The position numbers and the translations under genes were made by a program. Of a stretch of DNA of 51,268 bases, positions 1 to 9,318 are shown piece by piece. Source of the stretch: Candidatus Cryptobacteroides caccocaballi (GTDB lineage Bacteria > Bacteroidota > Bacteroidia > Bacteroidales > UBA932); assembly GCA_018064725.1 (NCBI GenBank), contig JAGHUQ010000015.1:1-51268 (forward strand), read 5' to 3'. The stretch's first letter is position 1; each line of letters begins with the position of its first letter. The notes beneath the pieces were generated by a model. It did no database searches, had not been told where the DNA came from, and saw nothing but the letters and a program-made list of their open reading frames with translations.

Positions 1-883
1 GCATACGACCCATAGTATCGGTCATACCGTATGATGCAGGACCTGCAGCCATGTTGTCTGGATGGAGAGTACGACCTGTACCACCACCTGATGCAACTGA
101 GAAGTACTTCTTACCAGCGAGGATACGCTCCTTCTTGTAAGTACCTGCTACAGGATGCTGGAAACGGGTAGGGTTGGTTGAGTTACCGGTGATGGAAACA
201 TCAACACCCTCCTTCCACATGATAGCGACACCCTCACGTACATCGTCAGCGCCATAGCACTTAACCTTTGCACGAGGACCATCGCTGTAGGCGATCTCGC
301 GAACGACCTTAAGTTCACCAGTGAAATAGTCGAACTCAGTCTGAACGTATGTGAAGCCGTTGATACGGGAGATGATCTGAGCTGCGTCCTTGCCGAGACC
401 GTTGAGGATACAACGGAGAGGCTCCTGACGAACCTTGTCAGCCTTTGCTGCAATCTTGATTGCACCCTCTGCTGCGGCGAATGACTCGTGACCGGCAAGG
501 AATGCGAAGCACTTTGTCTCCTCGCTGAGAAGACGAGCTGCGAGGTTACCGTGGCCGAGACCAACCTTACGATCGTCAGCTACTGAACCAGGGATGCAGA
601 ATGCCTGGAGACCAAGACCGATGTTTGCTGCTGCAGAAACGGCAGTCTTGTCACCGGTAGCCTCTGCCTTCTTGATTGCAATTGCAGAACCTACTACGTA
701 AGCCCACTTTGCATTCTCGAAACAGATTGGCTGGGTAGTCTCGCAAGTCATATATGGATCAAGACCATACTTCTCACAGATTTCGTTTGCCTCCTCGATA
801 GAAGAGATACCTACTTCCTTGAGGGCTGCGAGGACCTGATTGATACGACGGTCCTGGCTTTCGAATTTTACTTCTCTAATCAT
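1..883 (-). CDS. GGGtGRT family protein (partial; C-terminus runs off the window start)
   Basis: My reverse-strand translation from ATG at 883 is open to position 1: MIREVKFESQDRRINQVLAALKEVGISSIEEANEICEKYGLDPYMTCETTQPICFENAKWAYVVG...SVASGGGTGRTLHPDNMAAGPASYGMTDTMGRM. It contains the literal GGGTGRT motif. It is absent from the ORF track because it has no stop inside the window. Confidence 0.85.
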   Translation of the reverse strand, partial: MIREVKFESQDRRINQVLAALKEVGISSIEEANEICEKYGLDPYMTCETTQPICFENAKWAYVVGSAIAIKKAEATGDKTAVSAAANIGLGLQAFCIPGSVADDRKVGLGHGNLAARLLSEETKCFAFLAGHESFAAAEGAIKIAAKADKVRQEPLRCILNGLGKDAAQIISRINGFTYVQTEFDYFTGELKVVREIAYSDGPRAKVKCYGADDVREGVAIMWKEGVDVSITGNSTNPTRFQHPVAGTYKKERILAGKKYFSVASGGGTGRTLHPDNMAAGPASYGMTDTMGRM

Positions 884-895
884 AGTCTTGCCTCC

Positions 896-1597
896 TTATT
901 CTTTACGTGGGTCAATGTATTTAACTGCACCGGCCTCCTTGGTGAAACGGCCATAGGTTCCTGTAACCTGCTTGAGAGCCTCGTTAGCATCAACGCCCTT
1001 CTTTACAGCGTCCATGAACTTGCCGAGGTGTACGAACTCGTAACCGCAGATCTCATCGTTTGCATCGAGTGCAAGAGTCTTGATGTAGCCCTCAGCGAGC
1101 TCGAGGTAACGTGGGCCCTTTGCGAGTGTACCGTAGAGAGTACCTACCTGGCTGCGGAGACCCTTACCGAGATCCTCAAGACCAGCGCCTACTGAAAGAC
1201 CACCCTCTGAGAAAGCTGACTGAGTACGTCCGTAGACGATCTGGAGGAAAAGCTCACGCATTGCAGTGTTGATTGCATCACATACGAGGTCCGTGTTGAG
1301 AGCCTCAAGGATAGTCTTGCCAGGGAGAATCTCAGAAGCCATAGCAGCTGAATGAGTCATACCTGAGCAACCGATAGTCTCGACAAGAGCCTCTACGATT
1401 ACACCTTCCTTGACATTGAGGCTGAGCTTGCAGGCACCCTGCTGAGGAGCGCACCAACCGATGCCATGAGTGAAACCTGATACGTCGGAGATTTCCTTCG
1501 ACTTAACCCACTTTCCCTCTTCAGGGATAGGAGCTGGTCCATGGTTAGGACCCTTCTTTACGCAGCACATCTGCTGCACTTCATGTGTGTAAACCAT
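896..1597 (-). CDS. NifU-like iron-sulfur cluster assembly scaffold-like protein, adjacent to GGGtGRT
   Basis: 233 aa ORF; NifU/IscU-like segment VEALVETIGCSGMTHSAAMASEILPGKTILEAL; 12 nt upstream of the GGGtGRT ORF, same strand. Confidence 0.8.
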   Translation of the reverse strand: MVYTHEVQQMCCVKKGPNHGPAPIPEEGKWVKSKEISDVSGFTHGIGWCAPQQGACKLSLNVKEGVIVEALVETIGCSGMTHSAAMASEILPGKTILEALNTDLVCDAINTAMRELFLQIVYGRTQSAFSEGGLSVGAGLEDLGKGLRSQVGTLYGTLAKGPRYLELAEGYIKTLALDANDEICGYEFVHLGKFMDAVKKGVDANEALKQVTGTYGRFTKEAGAVKYIDPRKE

Positions 1598-1651
1598 AAT
1601 TTTGTCTATATGTTTTTAAACTATTTCAGTTCACAATAAACCATAATCACG

Positions 1652-1685
1652 CAAATATACGACATTATTTTGAAATTCTATCAAA
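1652..1685 (-). promoter_or_regulatory. Bacteroidota-type promoter for the NifU-like/GGGtGRT pair (TTTG-N22-TATATTTG)
   Basis: Minus strand: TTTG (1685-1682), 22-nt spacer, TATATTTG (1659-1652), about 55 nt upstream of the 1597 start codon. Confidence 0.6.
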
Positions 1686-1706
1686 TCTGACTACTTTTAC
1701 GAAGTA

Positions 1707-3842
1707 ATGAAACTGAGAATAGAATCAAAATATAAGCCGTCAGGCGACCAGCCGGCGGCCATAGATGGCATAGTCAAGGCCATCAAGGAAGGCGTAGATG
1801 CCGTGACATTGCTCGGAGTGACAGGCTCAGGAAAGACCTTTACGATGGCTAACGTCATCGAGAGACTGCAGAGACCTGCTCTCATACTCAGCCACAACAA
1901 GACACTTGCAGCCCAGCTTTACAGCGAATTCAAGGCGTTCTTTCCCACAAACGCGGTAGAGTATTTCGTGTCATATTACGACTACTACCAGCCAGAGGCA
2001 TACATCCCCTCCACGGACACATACATCGAGAAGGACCTGAGCATAAATGACGAGATAGAAAAGCTCCGTCTGAGCGCTGCATCATCGCTTTTGTCCGGAC
2101 GCCGGGACGTAATTGTAATTTCTAGTGTATCATGCCTTTACGGCATAGGAAACCCAGAAGATTTCCATGCACAGACAGTCGTTGTCCGCAAGGGAGAGGA
2201 GAAGAGCCAGACAAGGCTGCTCTATGACTTGGTCGACGCTCTCTACAGCCGTACGGAAACAGACTTCAAGAGGGGTACTTTCAGGGTACGCGGAGACACT
2301 GTCGACATCTGTATCGGCTATGGCGACAACGCCGTGAGAGTTGAGTTCTTCGGAGACGAGATCGAGAAGATATCCATCATTGACCCGACTACCGGAGGCT
2401 TTATCGACGAGCTTGACGAAGTGAGCATATATCCGGCCAACAACTTCGTCACCACAAAGGAGAGAAGCGCACGTGCCGTAAGCCAGATTCAAGATGACCT
2501 TCAAAGCCAGATAAACTTCTTCGAAGAAATAGGTAAGTTCCAGGAAGCCAAGAGATTGAAACAGAGGGTCGAGTACGATCTCGAGATGATCAAGGAGATG
2601 GGATATTGCCCGGGAATCGAGAATTATTCACGATATTTCGACGGCCGAGATCCCGGAATGAGACCATTCTGTCTCATAGACTATTTCCCGGACGACTTCC
2701 TTCTTTTCATCGACGAGAGCCACGTGACAATTCCTCAGATCAGGGCAATGTACGGAGGCGATCACTCACGTAAGGGAGTACTTGTCGACTACGGGTTCAG
2801 ACTGCCATCGGCATCTGACAACCGTCCGTTGAAATTCGAAGAATTCGAACAGATTACAGGTCAGACCGTCTACGTCAGCGCAACACCGGCGGACTATGAG
2901 CTCGAAAGGTCATGCGGACTGATCGTCGAGCAGATCGTACGTCCCACCGGACTTCTCGACCCACCGATCGAGGTGCGTCCTACCAAGAATCAGGTCGACG
3001 ACCTGATGGAAGAAATCCGGATCAGAGCAGAGAAGGACGAAAGAGTGCTGGTAACCACGCTGACGAAGAGGATGGCGGAGGAACTCGACGGATATTTCAT
3101 GAAGATGGGAGTAAGGTGCAGGTACATTCATTCTGACGTCGACACCATGGAAAGAGTCGAAATCATAAATGACTTCAAGAACGGCCTCTTCGACGTCCTT
3201 GTCGGAGTCAATCTTCTCAGAGAAGGGCTTGACATCCCTATGGTTTCCCTCGTTGCCATATTGGATGCCGACAAGGAGGGATTCCTCCGAAGCGGAAGGG
3301 CACTAACCCAGACCGCAGGAAGAGCTGCACGCAATGTGAACGGACTTGTGATCATGTATGCAGACACAATTACTCAATCGATGCAGGAGACCATATACGA
3401 GACCGACCGAAGACGTGCCAAGCAGATGGAATACAACAAGTTGCACAACATAACACCGACACAGGTCGGAGCCCATGCAACAAGTCCGGTACTTGCAAGA
3501 CAGACCGGGGGAAAGGTCACTGCAGCAAACTCTTACGACGACCCATTCTATATACCGGATCCGAGCGATCTCGGTCGCGGAACGGTAACCGTAGGACTTG
3601 GACACGACTCAAAGAGAGAGAGCAATTCAGCCTTCGTCGACGGATATATCACAGCCGACCTGGCTGCGGTTCTCCAGGACCCTGTCATTCGCTCGATGAC
3701 CCGTACGCAAGTCGAGAAAGCAGCTGAAAATGCCAAGAAGAACATGAACAAGGCAGCAGCAGAACTCGACTTTACCGCAGCAGCGAAATACAGGGACGAG
3801 ATGTGGGCTCTCCAGGAATATCTCAAGGTCTGGAAGTCCTGA
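1707..3842 (+). CDS. uvrB: Excinuclease ABC subunit B
   Basis: 711 aa; [19 protein letters not shown]...[15 protein letters not shown] (Walker A), [22 protein letters not shown]-terminal UVR motif. Confidence 0.98.
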   Translation: MKLRIESKYKPSGDQPAAIDGIVKAIKEGVDAVTLLGVTGSGKTFTMANVIERLQRPALILSHNKTLAAQLYSEFKAFFPTNAVEYFVSYYDYYQPEAYIPSTDTYIEKDLSINDEIEKLRLSAASSLLSGRRDVIVISSVSCLYGIGNPEDFHAQTVVVRKGEEKSQTRLLYDLVDALYSRTETDFKRGTFRVRGDTVDICIGYGDNAVRVEFFGDEIEKISIIDPTTGGFIDELDEVSIYPANNFVTTKERSARAVSQIQDDLQSQINFFEEIGKFQEAKRLKQRVEYDLEMIKEMGYCPGIENYSRYFDGRDPGMRPFCLIDYFPDDFLLFIDESHVTIPQIRAMYGGDHSRKGVLVDYGFRLPSASDNRPLKFEEFEQITGQTVYVSATPADYELERSCGLIVEQIVRPTGLLDPPIEVRPTKNQVDDLMEEIRIRAEKDERVLVTTLTKRMAEELDGYFMKMGVRCRYIHSDVDTMERVEIINDFKNGLFDVLVGVNLLREGLDIPMVSLVAILDADKEGFLRSGRALTQTAGRAARNVNGLVIMYADTITQSMQETIYETDRRRAKQMEYNKLHNITPTQVGAHATSPVLARQTGGKVTAANSYDDPFYIPDPSDLGRGTVTVGLGHDSKRESNSAFVDGYITADLAAVLQDPVIRSMTRTQVEKAAENAKKNMNKAAAELDFTAAAKYRDEMWALQEYLKVWKS

Positions 3843-3877
3843 TTTTTTATTAAATTTGCGAAAATGCAGACGCTCAT

Positions 3878-6079
3878 ATGGACAGCACTCTCTTCACGAA
3901 CTTCGATGCAGCCGGTCAAGAGCTGGTGGCAAGAGCATATGATTTCGCGGATTCCGCACTTGACGGACAAAAGCGAGGTAACGGACATCCATTCATAGAG
4001 CATCCTATCGCTGTGGCCAAGATTGCAGCAGACGAGATAGGTCTGCCTGCGGAATGTCTCGCAGCAGTCTTTCTACATGAAGCAACACGGTTCAATGGCA
4101 CAGAAGGCCATCAGGACGTGGTCATTCCGGCAGGGATGTTCAGCAAGGAGGTCCTCACCATGGTCGACGGTCTCAACAAGATTGCGACCATCAACCCCAA
4201 AGACACCAGACTGGAAGCAGAGAATTACAAGAAGCTCATAGTCTCATATTCCACAGACCCAAGAGTTACGGTACTCAAGCTTGCTGACCGTCTGGAGATC
4301 ATGCGCTCGCTCGACATCTTTCCGAAGGCGTCCAGGGAGAGAAAGATTCTGGAGACATTGATGCTCTATATTCCCCTTGCCCATCAGCTCGGACTCTACA
4401 ACATGAAGAGCGAGATGGAGGACATATACTTCAAACATGCCGAGCCGGAACAATACAGAGCAATCACAAACAGGCTCAGGGCTACAGAACCGGACAGGCA
4501 GAAGATTACCACACAGTTCATAGAGCCGCTGAAGACGTCTCTTCTCGAAGCAGGTATCAGATACAAGCTTAAGGCACGTACAAAAACAGCTTTCTCCATC
4601 TGGAAGAAGATGCAGAAACAGAAAGTCGACTTCGACGGCGTTTTCGACGTCTTTGCGATAAGATTCATCATTGACAGCGACGAGTGCACTACCGCCGAAG
4701 CCGAAGGCCTTAACGGAATAGAGCGCGAACATGCTTTGTGCTGGAAGGTATTCTCTTATGTCACAGAGAAATACACTTCTGACACGAAACGACTTCGCGA
4801 CTGGATCTCCAATCCTAAGCCCAATGGATATGAGTCCCTTCATATCACGGTAAAGAACGATGACGGTGCCGCGATCGAGGTTCAGATCAGGACCAAGAGA
4901 ATGGATGACCTCGCAGAAAACGGACTGGCGTCACACTGGTCATACAAGGGCATCAAGAGGCAGGCCGCACTAGACAGCTGGCTCGCGGCCGTAAGGTACT
5001 CGCTTGAGCATGGAAAGACCGACACGCTCTCCCCTCCTGACCAGGAAGGCGACGACGACATACCGGTACTCTCCAGCAAGGAGATATTCGTGTTCACCCC
5101 GACAGGTGAATTGCGAAAACTCTCTGCCGGTGCCACTCTCCTTGATTTCGCGTTCGACATTCACAGCAATCTGGGAGTCAAATGTACAGGCGGAAGGATC
5201 AACGGAAAGGCCGTTTCCATCCGCGAGAAGCTCCACACCGGAGACTACGTGGAGATCATGAGCGGAAAGAACCAGAAGCCATCGGCTGACTGGCTCAACT
5301 TCGTCACGACGACAAAGGCTCGCAACAAGATACGTCAGAAGCTCAAGGAGTTCGAATACGAAAAGGCTGCTGCCGGAAAGGAAATACTCGAAAGAAGACT
5401 CAAGAACTGGAAACTTGAGTTCCCCGACGATGACCTTGCTGCGCTCGTCAAGAAGCATCAGATGAAAAACGCGAATGAATTCTTCGCCGCAATCGGTGAA
5501 GGAATCATTGACGTTGCCGAAATCAAGGACTATATCCAGAATAAGGCTTCGGCCTCAGAGAAGGAAACACAGGAAGACGACAAGAAGGTGTCTGCTACCG
5601 CACTGCTCTCGGAAAGGAGCAGTGACGACATACTGGTCATAGATGCCAAGAACGTCAAGAATCTTGACTACAGGATGGCAAAATGTTGCAATCCCGTATT
5701 CGGAGACGACGTATTCGGTTTCGTGACCATCAAGGAAGGAGTCAAGATACATAGGATGTCATGTCCGAATGCAGCAAGGCTCATAGACATGTATCCATAT
5801 AGAATCCAGAAGGTAAAATGGAGTACCAGTCCAAGCACGAATACCTTCCAGACGACGTTGAAGATAGTCACCGCGCAGGAACCATCTGTAATAAGCGACA
5901 TAATGAGCGTCATAGGCATATTTAAAGCCTCTGTACGCTCACTGAACGTATCCGATGACGACAGGCACGGATCACAGGTCATAACGCTCAAGATATCTGT
6001 TTCCGGAAGTTCTGAACTCGACAAGGTAATCTCACAGCTCAGGATCATCAAGAACGTATCACACGTCTCCAGGATCTGA
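3878..6079 (+). CDS. RelA/SpoT family (p)ppGpp synthetase (HD, synthetase, TGS, ACT) with a divergent HD hydrolase motif
   Basis: 733 aa; synthetase motifs PKPNGYESLHITV and IEVQIRT; TGS-like IFVFTPTGELRKLSAGATLLDFAFDIHSNLG; C-terminal CCNP and ACT-like region. Confidence 0.93.
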   Translation: MDSTLFTNFDAAGQELVARAYDFADSALDGQKRGNGHPFIEHPIAVAKIAADEIGLPAECLAAVFLHEATRFNGTEGHQDVVIPAGMFSKEVLTMVDGLNKIATINPKDTRLEAENYKKLIVSYSTDPRVTVLKLADRLEIMRSLDIFPKASRERKILETLMLYIPLAHQLGLYNMKSEMEDIYFKHAEPEQYRAITNRLRATEPDRQKITTQFIEPLKTSLLEAGIRYKLKARTKTAFSIWKKMQKQKVDFDGVFDVFAIRFIIDSDECTTAEAEGLNGIEREHALCWKVFSYVTEKYTSDTKRLRDWISNPKPNGYESLHITVKNDDGAAIEVQIRTKRMDDLAENGLASHWSYKGIKRQAALDSWLAAVRYSLEHGKTDTLSPPDQEGDDDIPVLSSKEIFVFTPTGELRKLSAGATLLDFAFDIHSNLGVKCTGGRINGKAVSIREKLHTGDYVEIMSGKNQKPSADWLNFVTTTKARNKIRQKLKEFEYEKAAAGKEILERRLKNWKLEFPDDDLAALVKKHQMKNANEFFAAIGEGIIDVAEIKDYIQNKASASEKETQEDDKKVSATALLSERSSDDILVIDAKNVKNLDYRMAKCCNPVFGDDVFGFVTIKEGVKIHRMSCPNAARLIDMYPYRIQKVKWSTSPSTNTFQTTLKIVTAQEPSVISDIMSVIGIFKASVRSLNVSDDDRHGSQVITLKISVSGSSELDKVISQLRIIKNVSHVSRI

Positions 6080-6110
6080 CACATAACCCTGTATCAAAGA
6101 ACAGATACGT

Positions 6111-6148
6111 CAAATGCCTCAAAGTCATTCGGAACTTTGAGGCATTTG
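6111..6148. terminator. Bidirectional hairpin between convergent relA/spoT-like and PCMD-operon genes
   Basis: Perfect 15-bp inverted repeat CAAATGCCTCAAAGT-N8-ACTTTGAGGCATTTG. Confidence 0.85.
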
Positions 6149-6153
6149 TCTTA

Positions 6154-7764
6154 TCAGTAGATCAGGTCGAAATCATCGACCCAGAGGGTTGTCTTGGATG
6201 AACCAGTGAGATAATCTCCACGTATGCTGGCCGCACAGATCACGATAATGTGGGTAGGCCTTCTCGTAAGGGACCTGTAATCGATAGGAATCTCGATCTC
6301 GACCCAGTCTGTCGACTTGTCCGTGACATACTCGCCATAACCGATGATACCTGGAGACTCCTTGGTGAAGTAAATTCCAGCTGTCGTATTTACGAGAACC
6401 GGAGAATCCTTGGAGCCGCCATAAGTCCTATAATCCCAGTCTCCGACAGTTGCTATGATATGGCAACGGTCATTGTCTCCGAGATGGACAGGGTCATCAG
6501 GAGGATAACTACCTATAAGATCGATTATTCCACTCTCATATTTCATCTTGAAACGGAGAGCCTTAGGTCGGGTAGACCATGGACGGCCATAATTCACCTT
6601 ACCGCCGGTTGTACCCACGAGTCCGGAGAACTGACCTGTGAAGATATTACCACATGCAAGCAGGCCGGCGAAGGACTTTGATTCGCAACGGGCGCAATAA
6701 CGACCGTCCTGAGCTTCCTTCTCATCCGGATATGTGAGCGTGATTCCGAGGCTCGAGGTTCCGTTGATGCCGTCAGGACCTTCACCGTTACCTGTACCCC
6801 AGAACATGAACCTGCCGTCCTCGTCTGCAGCGAGTGGATCGAACCATTTGTAATAGCTGTATCCGGTCACGAGACTGACGTTGTCAAGGCTGTGGTTCGG
6901 GAGCATGGTAGCTGGATCCGTCACGAAGGTCTCTGTTGCCGTATCCTCCTTGCCGCTGAATGCGTAGCACTCATATTCAGTATCCGGCTCAAGTCCGCAT
7001 ATATGTGCAGTGAATTCTCCACCGTCCGAAGTAATATCCGATTCCGGAACATCAATCCAGGCGAGCGTTCCGGTCTTACGGTATTTGAAGCCGTTCCGGA
7101 CTCCGGAAACTCCGTCTGCAGTGATATAAACCTCCTTTGTCCAAGGATTGATATCCTTGATATTTACGCTTGCATCGGAGTGTTCAACATACAGTTTCCA
7201 TGTCTCTGTCTTGTCGAAGAAACTTACTTCAAGTTCAACAAAAGATGTGAAATCCTTCAGTTGGGACATGGTCATGGAATAGCTTGAGACATCTGCAGGT
7301 CCGAGCTTAAGTGAAGTAACCTCCACGGAACTGAGGATGACAGAATTCCTGACATAAGCAATGACTCTGTGGTTTACCACGTCGAAATGCGATGAACCGA
7401 TCTGCCCCTTGACAGTGAAACTTCTCTCTATGTCCTTTGTGGCAGAAATTGTCCATTCATAGTCCTGATACGTGGAAAGAGTCACTGAAAGAGGATCGGT
7501 AAGATCATGTACACCTACCAGAGGGATTGACAATTTCGTCATTTCCTCATCGACAGAGAACGACTTGATATCTACTTTACGGGGATCTGTCTGTTCCTTG
7601 AGAGCTATCGACACTGTCCTGCCATCCATGCTCAGGCTGACAGATTTAGCTCCGTCTACTTCCATTGCAGTGATGTGAGGAACAACCACAGGATACGGGA
7701 TGTCATTCTTGAGGCATCCAGTCAAGGCCATAAGCGATGACAATATAATCAGTACCTTCTTCAT
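6154..7764 (-). CDS. Lipoprotein with C-terminal PCMD (putative carbohydrate metabolism domain)-like domain
   Basis: 536 aa; lipobox LMALTGC; C-terminal ~240 aa (VTGYSYYKWFDP...GNIFTGQFSGLVGTTGGKVNYGRPWSTRPKALRF...) closely parallels the 9319-11187 protein. Confidence 0.75.
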   Translation of the reverse strand: MKKVLIILSSLMALTGCLKNDIPYPVVVPHITAMEVDGAKSVSLSMDGRTVSIALKEQTDPRKVDIKSFSVDEEMTKLSIPLVGVHDLTDPLSVTLSTYQDYEWTISATKDIERSFTVKGQIGSSHFDVVNHRVIAYVRNSVILSSVEVTSLKLGPADVSSYSMTMSQLKDFTSFVELEVSFFDKTETWKLYVEHSDASVNIKDINPWTKEVYITADGVSGVRNGFKYRKTGTLAWIDVPESDITSDGGEFTAHICGLEPDTEYECYAFSGKEDTATETFVTDPATMLPNHSLDNVSLVTGYSYYKWFDPLAADEDGRFMFWGTGNGEGPDGINGTSSLGITLTYPDEKEAQDGRYCARCESKSFAGLLACGNIFTGQFSGLVGTTGGKVNYGRPWSTRPKALRFKMKYESGIIDLIGSYPPDDPVHLGDNDRCHIIATVGDWDYRTYGGSKDSPVLVNTTAGIYFTKESPGIIGYGEYVTDKSTDWVEIEIPIDYRSLTRRPTHIIVICAASIRGDYLTGSSKTTLWVDDFDLIY

Positions 7765-7765
7765 G

Positions 7766-8563
7766 CTACAGATGGATTGAAAGGCCGAAATTCAAGGCCA
7801 GAAGATTCAACTTCGTCTGAGCACGGAAAAAATTTCTCGTGCCGCTCACTTCCCCGGCATTGTATCCTACAGAATGATTGTAGGATAGATCCGCAAGGCT
7901 TAATGCCACATAGACGGAAACATTATTCATAGGGAAATATATCACGCCCGGACAGAAATTGAGGCTTATCTTGTCATTGACCACATAGGTATCACTCGGA
8001 TCGCCCATATAAGAGATGGTCTTTGAACGAGTATAACCCAGAGATGCATCCATGAAAAGTCCAATCCTTCCCCTGTTGTCGAGTCCAAGGTATGACCTGT
8101 TATACACATGGCCGCCATAGGAATGAGTACGTGCGTGGACATCACCTATCCCAGTGCTGAAATTTCCGAGGAGATCAAGTGTCGCCGCATCTACGACAGC
8201 ATTTGCAGAAGTGTACTGGAACCTCAGTCCGATAGACTGATTGTCCATGTAGGTATATGACACATTCGGTGCAAGCCTTAGGACTGATGCGCCGGATTTG
8301 GTATCGTTCAAAAGAAGCAGGAACTCGCTGTCGTTGGCAGATACATCCATATAGGCTATGGTTGCGCCGAACTGCCACTCCCCTTTCGGAGCAATGACAT
8401 AGGATTTGAGACTGCGATTGCTGTGCTTTGTAGTATCGTTATGGACAGGAGCGCCGAGGACTACGGTCTGTCTGACACCCTTGGCATCTCGGTTCTGTGC
8501 ACCGGCAGTAGTCACTGCAAGAATGAGCCCCAGGCTCGCTATCAATATTCTGGACTTCTTCAT
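7766..8563 (-). CDS. Outer-membrane beta-barrel protein (porin-like)
   Basis: 265 aa; signal peptide ending AGAQ; alternating amphipathic strands; C-terminal LNFGLSIHL. Confidence 0.65.
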   Translation of the reverse strand: MKKSRILIASLGLILAVTTAGAQNRDAKGVRQTVVLGAPVHNDTTKHSNRSLKSYVIAPKGEWQFGATIAYMDVSANDSEFLLLLNDTKSGASVLRLAPNVSYTYMDNQSIGLRFQYTSANAVVDAATLDLLGNFSTGIGDVHARTHSYGGHVYNRSYLGLDNRGRIGLFMDASLGYTRSKTISYMGDPSDTYVVNDKISLNFCPGVIYFPMNNVSVYVALSLADLSYNHSVGYNAGEVSGTRNFFRAQTKLNLLALNFGLSIHL

Positions 8564-8569
8564 AGGCGC

Positions 8570-9310
8570 CTAAAGATAATAGCAGAGACCCAGACTTATA
8601 CTGGCTGGATTGACCATGAAACTTGCCGCAGCGGCATCGGTCGAGCCCTGAGAGACCTGATTATGGACCTGATCTGACCAGCCATAACTGATTCCGAGCA
8701 TTCCCAAACTGAATTCCATAGCCAGGTGATTGGTGAGAAACGCAGTGAAACCAGGATTAACGCCAAAGAATATCTTATACTTCTCGACGAAGCTGCCCTT
8801 TACGGCTGAATTTATATCCACAGTGTTCTTGGACTGAGAGAAGGATGCACCGAGATTGAGTTCCGCAAACATAGCGAAGCGACCTCCAGGTCCTAGAGGT
8901 ATGAACGGACGGAGAAGTACCATCCCGGAGAAACTCTGGGAGAGTCTGAAGTAATCCTGTACGCTCATTGAAATCTCTGAGACAGATAGGTTCGCCGACT
9001 CAAGGTCGAAGTGGCTTCTGTTGTATGAGAACCTTGCACCAATACCCATGTTATCCTTCACCATGTACAGGAAGGACGGGCTGGCTGAAACGGTGCTGCC
9101 TGTAGAATTTATTCCGTTGATGACGAGCACGCTATAATCGTTCATGCGATGATGCGAGTAACGGACGTTACCGCCCAGCATGAAGCTTCCCTTCGGCGTA
9201 AAGACGGTCGAGAGAGAATTTAAGTTCTCATAGCCACGATCATAACGCTGAGCCTGGGCAGCGGTAGCGCCCAGGATCAGCATCATGCTTATGACTATAA
9301 TTCTACGCAT
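8570..9310 (-). CDS. Outer-membrane beta-barrel protein (porin-like), tandem with 7766-8563
   Basis: 246 aa; signal peptide ATAAQAQ; beta-strand pattern; C-terminal SLGLCYYL. Shares layout with the neighbouring barrel. Confidence 0.65.
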   Translation of the reverse strand: MRRIIVISMMLILGATAAQAQRYDRGYENLNSLSTVFTPKGSFMLGGNVRYSHHRMNDYSVLVINGINSTGSTVSASPSFLYMVKDNMGIGARFSYNRSHFDLESANLSVSEISMSVQDYFRLSQSFSGMVLLRPFIPLGPGGRFAMFAELNLGASFSQSKNTVDINSAVKGSFVEKYKIFFGVNPGFTAFLTNHLAMEFSLGMLGISYGWSDQVHNQVSQGSTDAAAASFMVNPASISLGLCYYL

Positions 9311-9318
9311 TTCGATGG

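Noticed and set aside
148-564. 138-aa minus-strand ORF at the window start
   Set aside because: Overlaps the GGGtGRT coding frame in another frame and is Ser/Arg/Val-rich nonsense.
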